Source: Dermanyssus gallinae
Taxonomy: Eukaryota; Arthropoda; Arachnida; Mesostigmata; Dermanyssidae
DNA: 64,000 bases
Assembly: GCA_003439945.1 (NCBI GenBank)
Contig: QVRM01002404.1
Coordinates: forward strand, 62,001-126,000
Reading direction: 5' to 3'
The position numbers and the translations under genes were made by a program. Position 1 is the first letter of the stretch. Every line of letters begins with the position of its first letter. The notes under the pieces were generated by a model that searched no databases, was not told the origin of the DNA, and saw only the letters and a program-made list of their open reading frames with translations. Below, piece after piece: positions 41,461 to 53,436 of this stretch.

Positions 41461-42150
41461 GGAACCATGGCAGCTGCCCTCGACGTCGGCAAGCTTCGAA
41501 GCTGCCTGGACGTAATCGTCTTAAATCGTCGACACGCCAACATTATTGACGACGACCTCATCATCATCATCATCATTTACCTCACCGTCAATCTCGAGTC
41601 GTCAACTCTTCTCATTATTTTTCTTCTTGTTCTTCAGCCGGAGTTCAACGAGTACCAAACAAACAACAGTAACAACAACAACAGCAACAGCAACCACAAC
41701 AAAAGTAGTCGTAGTATCATTATCAGCAATAGTATCAAGTACGAACGCAACTGTGACGGTCTTATCGACGATAACGACAACGACAGCTTCAGCAACAACA
41801 AAAACAACAACAACAACAACAACACTATTAATAAAAACGTCCGCTCTTCAGAGGAGGTACGTATCGAGTCTGAGTTGATGAGCTCTCTCCACGGATTGCA
41901 ACTTGTAGAGATCTGGCTAATTCCATCTGTTCTGTTCGTCATAGGCTTCTGTTATTGTCATTATTGGGTCGCAGTTGTTGTTATTATTTTGAAGTGTCGT
42001 CGTTGTTGTTGCTGCTGGCTGGTTTTGTTGTTGTTTTTGTTGTGCTTCTTTCTGCTAACGTCGCTGAAACAGGTGATCGATACCTGTATACTGGTGCTCC
42101 AATCTCTCGACTATCACCTGCCGATGATAATGATGAGTAGCTAGCTCTGT
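41461..42150. repeat. CAA/AAC-rich stretch with long open frame
   Basis: The + frame at 41467-42144 stays open for 225 codons from an ATG context (MAAALDVGKLRSCLDVIVLN at the start) but becomes poly-Asn/Ser and then Leu/Val/Cys-rich. The first 40 codons look more protein-like than the rest; still, no family is recognised and the frame is carried mainly by trinucleotide repeats. Confidence 0.5.
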
Positions 42151-42890
42151 GTTCTTTTGCAATGCTCCTTTGGATAAGTTGTATTTCCGAAGGAGACTCC
42201 GACAGTGATGACGAATGTGATGCCGTGGAAAACCATCATAGTGGTTAGAGGTGGTTGTGACGCTGGTGGTAGTAATCGAACAACGAAAAGAATGTCGTCA
42301 AATGAGTGGCGGGAGCTCTGCGGAAAAAAAAAACCTGTGACCTATTGCTGTCTGTCTGTGCTATCCTGTCCTGTCATTGTTTGGCTCACTGTCTAACTAA
42401 CGCACTCTAACTAACAGAGTGGCTAATTAACTAGTTGGCTGTGTTCAGTTCCCCATCATCGATTTGTGACCCTCGATATTGGCCTCAGCCCTGGACATGG
42501 GCATTGGTGTGTGTGTGTGTGTTGATGACTATGTTGATCGATAAACAAGTTGTTCGATCAGGCTCGCCAGCAGCAGTAGAAACATTAATTGAATTTTATA
42601 TTTGTTAAGGTTGGTGCGTTCTTTTTATATTGGTGTGATTTGTTTATCAGCAGAAATAATAGTGGTATAACCCATCACCATTAGACAACCTGGCTTCGTA
42701 TTATTTGCTACTATTACTACTACTACACCCCGTTTTCCTCCGGAGTCCTCCGAGTCGACGAGAGGAGGGACGCATGGAGGATGCCAGCAAAAGAGACATG
42801 GTCCACAACAAAAGTTGTGAATGCAGTACACGTCCGTATGTTTCTGTTTGTCGATCCGCCATGATCGATCCGCTCCTAGGGCAAGAGAGA
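42151..42890. other. No recognisable gene
   Basis: Unique sequence between repeat-rich blocks; contains a (GT)n run near 42508-42521. Confidence 0.5.
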
Positions 42891-42894
42891 ACGG

Positions 42895-43143
42895 CAGAGA
42901 ACAACAACAACCACAACAACAACCAAAAACACTGAACACAAGCAAAAATAAAAAAACTGAACAGACGACAAAACAAATCGAATCGAACATGTATATCGCT
43001 TAACGCTTCAGATACCAAATCGAATTCAGGTACGAAACACCAGCAACCACCACCTCCATAACTTTAAGAACAACAAAATCAACAGCGGGAACAACATTAA
43101 CAACAACAAGAACAACATCAACATCAACAACAACAACATCAAT

Positions 43144-43177
<34 letters not shown>

Positions 43178-43215
43178 TCAACAACATCAACAACAACAGT
43201 AACAACAATCACAGC
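42895..43215. repeat. (AAC)n / (CAT) tract
   Basis: Imperfect AAC repeats at 42900-42925 and 43075-43205, mixed with ATC. Confidence 0.85.
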
Positions 43216-43359
43216 CGACGGACGTCGCTCGTTGGCTGAAGACAATGTTCGGTGCTTTTCCGACCGTCGCAATGACAACGTCGTATGACAACGTCGATGC
43301 TATAATATGGCCTGGATGGAAGAGATGAAAGTCGTAGTTGTAATGCGTAATGCGATGCT

Positions 43360-43622
43360 ATAATGATGTCGATGGTGATGATGACAATGATGATTGTGAT
43401 GGTGAGGCTGATGATGATGATGATGATGATGATGTCGTTCGATCAACAAACACAGCACAGCGAACTGACTCCTGGTTGTGTTTGCGGAAGAAACCGCACT
43501 CGAGCCGCCGTTTCGGTCACAACAACGTCGCCGATTCTCTGGCTAATCATATCATAATACACTACGATTGCTCTCCTCATCTAATCATCTTCATCGTCAT
43601 CATCATCATCATTATCATAATC

Positions 43623-43662
<40 letters not shown>

Positions 43663-43870
43663 CAATATCGTTGTCTTCGCTATCATTTTCACGACGATGC
43701 TGGTGCTGCTGCTGCTGCTGATGATGATGGTAATGAAGATGATGATGATGATGTTGATTATTATGATTATGATTGTGATGACTTTTTATGGGGATGTTTG
43801 GGTTAGTGGAGGTTGCGGCGGCAGCAGCGGCAGCGGCAACAACAACAACAGTGGCAAAAGTAGCAGCTAA
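43360..43870. repeat. (GAT)n, (ATT)n and (GCA/ACA)n tracts
   Basis: GATGAT tracts at 43400-43435 and 43720-43755, ATC tract at 43585-43620, a (TTA)n array at 43625-43662, and GCA/ACA repeats at 43815-43855. Confidence 0.9.
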
Positions 43871-44089
43871 AAGAGCAATAGCGAAGACGCTGTTGCTGCC
43901 GTTCCTGGCGATGGTGGCCGCCGACGCCACCGTCATCGTCGCCGTCGTCGCCGACGACTCCTCCGGGACATCCAATATGGCGCCTCATCATTTTGGAATG
44001 TGCCGCCCGGTCGCAGACATCGTCGTCGTGGTCTGTCCGGACGTCCGCCGGCCTACTCGTCTCGATGTCGTTATTCGTTTAAATACATA

Positions 44090-44094
44090 TATAA

Positions 44095-44182
<88 letters not shown>

Positions 44183-44212
44183 TTATATATATATATATAA
44201 ATATATATATAC
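44090..44212. repeat. (TA)n array, about 120 bp
   Basis: TA repeats with TTTATA and AAATTTATA interruptions. Confidence 0.95.
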
Positions 44213-44574
44213 AAGTGTACGTATAATATTGTTTCATGTACAAAGTACATCAACCTTGTATATATATATATATATTTATTTATTTATATATATATTTTTT
44301 TTCAATTTTTTTTCGTAAGGCTATTGCCCGTGTACGGGTTTTTTTCATATCATGGCTAATTTTTAATCCACTCCGGCATTTACCTTGTCTAAATTGGAAA
44401 CCATGCAAACCATGGTTAAGAATGACCGGTCTGGGTCTCGAACCCAGTCCTCCCGAATGCAAGGCAGAGGCTTTGCTACTAAGCCATCTTGCTCTCGGTT
44501 ATATATATAACTGATTGACTGTTCTGTACATTAGTTAAGTGTACGTATAATATTTTTTCATGTACAAAGTATAT
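44213..44574. repeat. 38-bp direct repeats bracketing a SINE
   Basis: aagtgtacgtataatatt plus 20 more bases occurs at 44213-44250 and 44537-44574 with two mismatches. Between them lie TA repeats and an S4 SINE. Confidence 0.85.
44383..44491 (-). mobile_element. tRNA-derived SINE, family S4, copy 2
   Basis: Minus strand: CAAGATGGCTTAGTAGC head, GGACTGGGTTCGAGACC box B, tail CCAATTTAGACAAGG. Closely similar to the copy at 3200-3306. Confidence 0.75.
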
Positions 44575-45039
44575 ACAAAAAAATATATATATATACATAT
44601 AAATATATATATATATAAAGAATCTTGATCATTCTCCAGAATACCCACTATATGGACAGCTCAGTGAACATCTATCTCCTTTAGCCTCCTCAGCATATGT
44701 TTTATAAGGGTCTCTCTAATTCTCTCGTACGCACCAAGTTTCTTCTTGTTTCATTGCAAAATATAGTCGCTCTCGCTTCCTCGCGATGCTCGCTAGATAT
44801 CCAAGGATAGCTGGTGCAGGAAATATTTGCTTTTCGAACCGTCGCTACTCTCCGTTGACATTACATTTCACCAGCTTCGATAAAAATTTACATGCGATAA
44901 ATATATATATATATATATATATATCCGTGTACAGACAAACTTGTGATATGTGCGCAAGCGTTTTTGTTATGTGAAGAGATGTATTACGTACAACTATCAA
45001 GTACGTTGTTATGTCGGTATGTGGATTGTTATTATGGCC

Positions 45040-45184
<145 letters not shown>

Positions 45185-45358
45185 TGGAAATAGAGGTCAT
45201 ATATTGTACATCTGGTCGTTCGCTCGCTGGCTTGAGCGTGGTTGCGATCAGCTGTTTTCGTGCTACGCGACGAACATTTTTCCGTTTTGCTTAGCGTGTC
45301 ATGTCTATGCCGAGTCGTTGAAACGTGTTTTTCGAATGTCAACGTTTGACATTCGATA

Positions 45359-45400
45359 ATACCACCATCATCATCATCATCACCACCACCACCACCATGA
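45359..45400. repeat. (ATC/ACC)n tract
   Basis: Short imperfect ATC repeat turning into CAC/ACC. Confidence 0.85.
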
Positions 45401-45548
45401 TCATAATATACGTCAGTGAGTAACAGAAACATTTCTCCAATGCTCTTCACTGTTGGCGTTCTCTCTGTCCCCATATTTCCCTTATTCGTGGCGCGCAATA
45501 GACATTACCCGTGGCTGCTGTCTTTGCACACGCATACACTTCTAGCAC

Positions 45549-45626
45549 AGAGAGAGAGAGAGAGAGAGAGAGGGGGGTTACAGGGTTACTTGCAGGGTTA
45601 CAGGGTTACTTGCAGGGTTACAGCAA
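45549..45626. repeat. (AG)n followed by a GGGTTAC-based minisatellite
   Basis: (AG)12 at 45549-45572, then units of gggttacagggttacttgca repeated about 2.5 times to 45626. Confidence 0.9.
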
Positions 45627-46820
45627 GTGAGTGTTTGAGAAACAAAGCAAACAAGAGGGCAACGAGAGGACGAGACACGGTCTCACAAACATCTTCTCCA
45701 TCTGACGATCAAACTGATCGAGGTGGCAGCCGTGTTTGTTTCGTTCTACGAAACAGTTCGTTTTGCCGAAGATGCCGCTTGCAGCACGTGGCCCACACGC
45801 GCGGAACGCCACCACAATCTAGGCGAGGTGGGGGCCAGCGTAATCTCGCGCGTTCCTCCTCAAGTGAGGGATTCATTTTAGCTGGTCGTTCGTTGCATCG
45901 CTTAGTAGTGGGTCATCATCATTGTGATCATCCTTGGTGGTAGTAGTATTAGTAGTAGTAGTAGTTGTGATGAGTTGATGACAGGCGATCTCATCGTTGC
46001 AGATGAGACACCATTTGCCTACAGCCGTGTATCCAACCCACCTAATCCACGCAGAGTAGGAAGTGGAGAAGGAGAAAAGAATGTCATTCGCTGATGTTTG
46101 CCACGATGACGAATGCAGCGTGACGACAAGCATCACCGCCCGTCCAGCAGTCAAGGACAAGGACAATGTTTTTGGGTCGCTTCCGTCCAAGGGTTTTTTT
46201 TAATCCGCGGGGCTGAAGCGTCTCAGCAGCCTCGTAGCCCGACACGACTCCCTTCGGTAGAGATGCACTGACCACTACCTCAATCATTGGGTTTATCAGG
46301 GAGGATCGTCTTAGGAGAGAAGTCTATAGAAGAGAAGGAGAAGTCTCGCTGCTGAATTCTCTTTGTGCCCACGGAAGTGGCTGGAGAATCTCCGGCGTTC
46401 CAGAGCCTCACAGGCCAATTCGCGGCGCTGACTCAACTGTAACTTCCCCGTTCCCAATGTTTGCACGACCGGCATGTTCGGCTAAGGTGGATGGTGTTTT
46501 CGTGTCGGCGAATTTCGACAAATCGTCTCGGCGTCGGTATGCGGACGTCTGTCTGGCTACCAGTTGTTCCACTGGGTGGTTTCTGGGAAATTCGTCGGTT
46601 ACTAATCACATAGCTACGGATTCGGTCCTGCTCGTTTGGTATTTGCCAACACGCCGGTCTGAGTGACAGGGAACCACCGATCATGTGGGCAGACCGGTTG
46701 GTGTTCTGGCGAAATCGCCATCACTACAACTTCATACTTACTGATCGCTTCAAGCAGCAAGTTGCACATGACACGGTACAGTTAGACAGTTGCTGACGTT
46801 GGCTATAATGTGTCTAGTTG
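45627..46820. other. No recognisable gene
   Basis: Non-repetitive, no protein match, with a short (TAG)n run at 45940-45965. Confidence 0.5.
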
Positions 46821-46821
46821 A

Positions 46822-46824
<3 letters not shown>

Positions 46825-46873
<49 letters not shown>

Positions 46874-46971
46874 TGTGGTTGTTCAGATTTTGCTAAAGAC
46901 GAGAGGCGTTTACTAGAGTTTACTATTGTAGCATCTGTTTATATGATAGGTATTTATGCTCACTAACGGCA

Positions 46972-47007
<36 letters not shown>
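46825..47007. repeat. Two (TA)n arrays
   Basis: TA arrays at 46825-46868 and 46981-47007, separated by about 110 unique bases. Confidence 0.9.
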
Positions 47008-47012
<5 letters not shown>

Positions 47013-48195
47013 ATTTTTGCACATACTTTGTGGCACACATTTTTCTGCCCCGCCTAATCCGGTGCACGAAAAGAGAATCACATTGTTTCTAAGGGCACAA
47101 GGTAAGAAGAAGACGACATGGTAGGCGACTCAGATAGAGTTGGTGCTGGATTAGCGATCGATATTTCGTTAGTGTCGTCACACCCACCGCGAAGATCAAG
47201 AATATGTAGACAGTCAGGCACGTTGTCGTTCTATCGAAACAGTTCAACAGCTGTTGATATAACGACGCCACCTCGCCGGATAAGATGAACGCGATGAGAT
47301 TCTTTTCGGGCCTCTCTTTAGGCGCTATGGTTGTTCGGGGGCGGCTACCGTGGCCCGGATGGGAGGCGGCCAGACAGAGGCAGCCGGGACTCACTCACTC
47401 AGGCCCCGAAGAAAGGTCGATTGGCAGACCGAGGGTGGGTGTTTTTGTTGCCAAACTCACACAATAATAATAGTAATAATAGGGAGAGACCACTTAGTCA
47501 CTCTGAGCGGTTCGGTTACCAAGCGACAATAGCTTTGCACCGCGCAAAAAACTCGTTTGTTCCATGTTTCGTACTATTGTTGAGGTATTTCTAAAAAAAG
47601 TAAGGTTGGTATTGAGATTTGATCAATTATTTCGTAAAAATTCCTTGCGATTATTGCGGCCATTGTAGAGCGCCGTCCTTATCACGACGGTAGCATATAG
47701 TAGATGATGGAGACTAGATAAAGTGCGCTAACTAACGGCAGCATTTTACGCTTTTTAGTTCACGGCTATCCTTGACAGTTTTGTTCTTCCTTATTAGTTT
47801 CCGGTCTCAGTCATCAGATCTGTTTATTTTTCAAAATAATAGTTCCTTTTGCGGCCTCCATTTGAGCTGGGTCTTATTCCTGTGTTTCACGCTAACCAAA
47901 GTGTGTTTTGGCGTAGAGTTTGAAACTACGTTTTATTGGTGCTTTAAGCCAAAAGAGGGAACGGAAGTGTTGTTTGTTTGCCATAGCATTCATATTTTGC
48001 TCATCCGATGGATAATGGGGAGACGGCGGGCACTCACTTGCCGAATAGCCATTATTTGCAACGTGACTCTGTTTATTGATCTGTCGCGAGTAGACGCTGT
48101 AGTACGACATTGTGACGGCGTGGCGGTGTTGATTTGGAAGTCCCTTTCGAAAGCAGATTACAACTAAAATAGATTGTAGTTCACTTTGGTGCTCA
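47008..48195. other. No recognisable gene
   Basis: No supported coding sequence. The 131-codon + ORF at 47772-48167 is hydrophobic, but I recognise no family and it runs up to a SINE. Confidence 0.45.
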
Positions 48196-48845
48196 CTTTG
48201 TCTAGATTGGAAATTACAAAAGCTAATTTGAGCCGAGTGAGAGGTTCTGGATTCGGACCCACGATCTCTCCTCGCACGGTAAGGCAATGGATTCGTCCAC
48301 AAAGACATAGTGCTTGGTTTGATTGAAACGACAATGACGACTTATGTTTTATTGAAAGTCCCAGTAATTGTGTGAAAGGTATTGCCTGTAGCAGTTGTAA
48401 GAATGGTGTACCTAAGACAATGGTGCAAGGTTTGGGGGGGCTGATCTTTAGGAGTGAGCGGTTCCGAATTCGGACTCACGATCTCTCCTCGCACGGTAAG
48501 GCAATGACTTCGCCCACAAAGACATCGTGCTTACTTTGATTAAAACGACGTTTCATTGAAAGTCCCAGTAATTGTGTGAAACGTATTGCTTGTAGCGTCG
48601 AGCCTGGTGGCGTGGTGGCATGCGTCTGCGCCTCGCGACCGGAGGAGACACATATTTGCGCGGGTTTGAGCCCCACCGTTGCACATTTGTATTTATGGGG
48701 GTCCGTCTATGAAGCAATGCGAAAAGCAGTCCCATGGACGTTAAATCTTGGCTGAGAGTCAGCCCCGAAAGGATTTTTTTATTGCCTGTAGCAGTTGCAG
48801 GAGGTGTACCTAAGACAACGCTACAAGGTTTGGGGGTGTTAGGGC
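48196..48845. repeat. Tandemly duplicated SINE-like unit with nested SINE
   Basis: Unit 1 (48235-48440) and unit 2 (48452-48596 plus 48780-48845) share the tRNA-like block with acgatctctcctcgcacgg, then agtcccagtaattgtgtgaa and gtgtacctaagacaa. The first is preceded by the S4 tail (tttgtctagattgg). Unit 2 is split by an S1 SINE. Confidence 0.85.
48597..48779 (+). mobile_element. tRNA-derived SINE, family S1, copy 2
   Basis: Head GTCGAGCCTGGTGGCGTGG, box B GGGTTTGAGCCCCACC, tail ttggctgagagtcagcc then T-run. Flanked by tattgcYtgtagc (48584-48596 and 48780-48792). This is the cleanest full copy of S1. Confidence 0.85.
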
Positions 48846-49488
48846 AAAAATTGTGGGAAAAGCTGAACCAGCGTTTATCGTCGCCTTCGAGCGTTTCTTA
48901 GCACCATAAACGGACGCCCTATATCCGGCCACGGCAGCCAGGTATACTGTGGCCGTTGTGAAGCAGTGGCCCCGTAGCTCGGTTGGTCTTTATTAGCTAG
49001 TAAACGTGTCTGACCTTTCGATGCGGCTATAACGTCGCAGTTCTAATTGTGCGGCAGCTGGACTGACCAATCAAAGTATGTTAACACCTACGTACCATAC
49101 GATCAGGCCCGAGCTAGCTTCAACGAGCTGTGTATATATAACAATATTAGATTTAGTTTTTACGTATTTAATTTCGGTTTTGACTCTCCGACTTTGGGAC
49201 GCCTGCTTCGGGACCTGCTGCGCATGGGTGTTGTGTAATGATGATATCATGGTGGTATGGGCGTGCCAGCATGAAAATATTTGTGTTTATTTGAGCCAAA
49301 ATTTCGCTGTTCACACATACACCCGGTTGCCTACAGATCTACAGATTTAGCCCATATATTGTAGTTTGTTCAAAGTGATTGCATTTAGGGCCATCGTTGA
49401 ACAAGAATGTTTGACGGTACAGTCATCTATTTCCACCACCAAGTCTCGACTTCTCTTCGTTATGCCGTTGTGACGGTGTGAAAGGTTT
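48846..49488. other. No recognisable gene
   Basis: Unique non-coding sequence; no recognised feature. Confidence 0.5.
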
Positions 49489-49501
49489 CGTGTGAGCAGC
49501 C

Positions 49502-49688
49502 TAAACGTTTCGGGCTGACTCTTATTCAAGATTGAACGTCCACGGGACTGCTTTTCGCGTTGCTTCGTAGACGGACCCCCATACATACAAATCGGTGCAA
49601 CGGTGGGGCTCGAACCCGCGCATCTACGTGTCACCTCGGGTCGCGAGGCGCAGGCGAATGCACCCACCACGCCCCCGCCGGGCTCGAC
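49502..49688 (-). mobile_element. tRNA-derived SINE, family S1, copy 3
   Basis: Minus-strand copy, flanked by cgtgtgagcagcc on both sides (49489-49501 and 49689-49701), an exact 13-bp target-site duplication. Confidence 0.85.
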
Positions 49689-49701
49689 CGTGTGAGCAGC
49701 C

Positions 49702-50157
49702 AGCCGCATTTATGCCAGCTGCCATTTCTTGCAATTAGTGGCTCAAAACTCGGGGACTCGCGTCGAACTGTTGTCGTTACTGGGGCTGAGGAAGATTGGT
49801 CTCTGCACGGCTAGGTTTTGTTCGCTTGTCGTACGAGATTCGGCCTTCGTTCGTTGATTGAAGCCAATCGCCATGATTGATCGGTCGGACCTCGAGTGCA
49901 CGAACGTTTTCCGTTTGACGTTACGCCACATAGCAACGAACTGGTAACACGTGTGGGGTGTGAAACGAATCTCGCATCCACGACTCCGACGAAGCGCATA
50001 TCAAGCCATTGACCAATCGTATGATTTGTGACCTTCAGGTTGTCATAATCGTTCATTGAGGTCACGCATTCTCGTCGCGTATGAGTGTTGGCATAGGCAC
50101 GGCGCGTAGGATGTCTAGTGGGGAATGTTGTTGTTGCTGTTGTTGCTGTTGTTGTTG

Positions 50158-50195
<38 letters not shown>

Positions 50196-51378
50196 ACAAT
50201 GCCGCTTCTGTACTCGGCGCCATGGGATGAGCAACTAAATGCAGCACTTGCTTGAATCGAGGCGATACATTTGAACCTCACATCTGTATTATTATTATTA
50301 TTACAGTTTGCCCTATGTATTGTTTTGCGTCGGTTTAAAGCTTTTGTTCTCACACGTATGCTTTTATATCATGGGCGTACGAAGGTACATACCATTTTTG
50401 TTTGTTGTTTGAGGCTTGTATGGGGACGTGTGGAGGGGTGACGTTATCTCCGTATCTGCAGATTGTAATCGTTGTACTTTCATGCACTTGCCTACTTGCA
50501 TAAATTAAACATAGATAGCGTTCTGTATCTGCGCGTATATTGATTTACCCCATGTTTTCTATAGCGACTGATCTTGCCGGCTAAATGCTACACAATGCCT
50601 TCATAGTCTTTCGTGCTAAACTAGACAGTGAATGACAGTGAAACAAATTAGCAGGAAAATTGTATAGTTGTGCGGATATAGAATGTTCATAGGATCATAT
50701 ATGTATATATATATATACATATATACCGAAAGAGACTTGCTATTGCACCGTTTTGAGTCTTTTTTAATCGCATTCACTGCATGAGAAAGTTATAGTAGTA
50801 GACAAAATGCGCATGAGAAAATTTGCGACCAGTTACACTATTTATCACACACAAGTAATGGGAATTTGTAATATTAAATGAATATTGCAATGGACTGACG
50901 GGCCACAAATCCCCCGGAATGGTTACGCGCTGTCTGATGGAATTAGATCTGACGGTCACTGACGCTAGTGAAATTGTTATTTTTAATTTAATTCTGTTTG
51001 ATCTAAATCAATTTCTAGCCGGCTCTTTGAGAACTGTTTCTACACATCTGTCGCTGGCGCCGCATCTAAATTCAGTAATTTATTAGTCGACAATCATTCT
51101 TGTAAGGATTATGTACTATAGGTTAGTCGTCGTTTTACGTACATGAAAAATACATGGATCTAAGTCGAACGTGGAATCAACGCACATGAGTCATAACTGA
51201 TTCACGTCAAAGTGGACCAAGCACCGAGTAGGCGGTTTGCGATGTCTGTCTTTATGTGCTGTGGCCAGTAATAGTAAACACGATTGCAAGCAAATATATA
51301 TGTATATATATATATATGCGCGAAGCCACTTTAAAATGTATTTATATCTGCGCGCATTAGACAAACTATGGATATATA
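49702..51378. other. No recognisable gene
   Basis: Contains TTG/TTA tracts (50127-50195, 50285-50303) and TA arrays (50698-50725, 51295-51316). No protein match. Confidence 0.5.
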
Positions 51379-51480
51379 TGGCGTGGTCTAGGGGGCTAGT
51401 CATCATGGTTGACATCTACCGGGGTGTCGCCGGTTCGATCCCCCCGTTGGTGATCGAATTGCTTTATTTGTTGAACGATA
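51379..51480 (+). mobile_element. tRNA-derived SINE, family S2, copy 2
   Basis: GGCGTGGTCTAGGGGGCTAG (box A-like) and CCGGTTCGATCCC (51430-51442, box B), homologous to 26331-26470 in the head and in ttgaacgatac versus ttgagcgatac downstream. Confidence 0.7.
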
Positions 51481-52185
51481 CTCAATACGAATCGGTAATG
51501 GATTCCGAACGTAGGGGCCTCGATCGGGTGAGCTTAACCACTGTGTACGATATAATTCATTTATTAATCACCCTCGTTAGGTATACAGTCAAATATATTT
51601 AATAAAAACACGGTCACTGAGCCAGCCTGGCCAGTGGCCATTCAACTCTGGGCCACTGCCCCGCATGATATCTCCCACAAGCCCTCCCACACCTGTTACA
51701 GATACATTTATCGTTCGGCTCATGGTACCCTTGAGTTGTACAGAGAACATAAGAATCGATAATAAACCATATCGCCGAGATTCAGCGAATGTGCTGCTGC
51801 TTTAATATAGCACCTTTGATATAAGAGGATGACATGTGCACTTGGATGCACATGCCAAGCGGATAACAAATCCATCCATGTACACACAAAGCTAATTTGC
51901 AAGCACTAAACAGCACCTTATTGTAATCATATAATTCGCTCTGGAGGAATAGTATTGAGCGTTTAAGTCCCAGGTCTGCGAAAAGTTTGCCGTTTATTAT
52001 CGTTCTAACAGGCACGTTAATCCTATTAGTATAACCTGTTATACGATAAATGGTTCGTTACTAAGTTTCAACTAGTACGCTGTCGATGCTCACGCTCTTC
52101 TGACTGGATTTACCGAATGTATGGTGCCGGCATAAGGACCGTGTTATGGACTTGACTACACGTTTACATATCTGCAACTTCTGAG

Positions 52186-52245
<60 letters not shown>

Positions 52246-53393
52246 GAAGTTCACTTACTAATCAACGATTGGCCAGTAAAACCCGTGTTGTTTTCAGTTT
52301 GGCAAAACCGATGTATCACAATGGATTGGAGTATTGTCGCCCGTGTCGCCCGCAGGTCTGGTCCTATTTGCTGCAAGTTGCGATCTGCATAGACCGCTGT
52401 TATATATCTCTCTCTCTCTCCCTCCCCCCTGACACGTATTCCCTCTCTCTCTCTCGGGCCATTGTCTGTCCGCATGGAATTTGAATGCGGTCAGAAAGTC
52501 TATATGGCTGGCTGGTGAGAGATGCCACCGCTAGTGGTGACCCTGTGCACCTGCGCTCTCCGCTTGGCTAAACGGCTTGACGTCAGCAGCAGATGAATAT
52601 GTCGCACAATGGGCACGCATAGCCGAATCGTCAGGTCATTAGCGTGACGTGGTGCTGCTTCTCTCATCATCTCCGATTCTATAAATGGAAGTTCTCGCTC
52701 ATTCATTGTCTTGCGTTTTGAACGTCTGACACGCGCACTGGGCATTTTTGCATTCCTTGTCAATCACGGCGATGATGATGATGATGATGATAATCGTGAT
52801 GATGACGATGATGATGATTCGGATGCTGCCGGTTGTTGCTATTGAGCGTCTATCGATCGAACCGTGGGTTTCGATTCGTCGTCGCGATGCTCTGTGACGG
52901 TACGCAATGCAAGGCGAGACAGCGTGAAGGCCTTTGCGCGGCTCAACACAGTCGTGCCAGCTTCACGCGCTTCAGGCTGCCTCAGAAGGTCGGACCTCGC
53001 GTTACTTTTGCGCTCTTCTATTTGTCCTAGTTGTTGCTGTTGTTGCTGTTGTTGTTGCTGTTGTTGCTGTTGTTGTTGCTGCTGCGGTTGTTGTTGGTGC
53101 TACTGCTACTGCTGCTGCTGTCGTTGTTGTCCAGGAAACCAGGAAAGCGTAACCACGAAAAGTAGTGGCTGGAAATTCCTGAGATTATCTTGTTTTCAGT
53201 GGCAGCACATGGCCCGGTTAACTCACCACCGGCCAGAATGAAAACATTTTTGGGGAGGTCGTTTTTGATAACTCACCACCAGCTAATATGATCGAAAGAA
53301 TGGACACTTAATACCGCTTAGAAAGAGAGGGGGGGGCAAAATCGTATGCCCTTTGAAGTCATGCTATTTTTATGTAGTTCCCTGTTTGCTTAA

Positions 53394-53436
<43 letters not shown>

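Noticed and set aside
41467..42144. 225-codon plus-strand ORF starting MAAALDVGK
   Set aside because: Mostly poly-Asn/Ser/Thr from CAA/AAC repeats; no recognised family and no splice or conservation evidence.
45576..45626. Telomeric repeat
   Set aside because: Unit is gggttacagggttacttgca, not the arthropod TTAGG repeat; only about 2.5 units.
47772..48167. 131-codon hydrophobic + ORF
   Set aside because: Runs into SINE sequence at its end, no signal-peptide or membrane family recognised, no splice context.
51379..51442. Candidate functional tRNA gene
   Set aside because: Same reason: box A/B present but related repeat copies at 26 kb and no clean acceptor stem.
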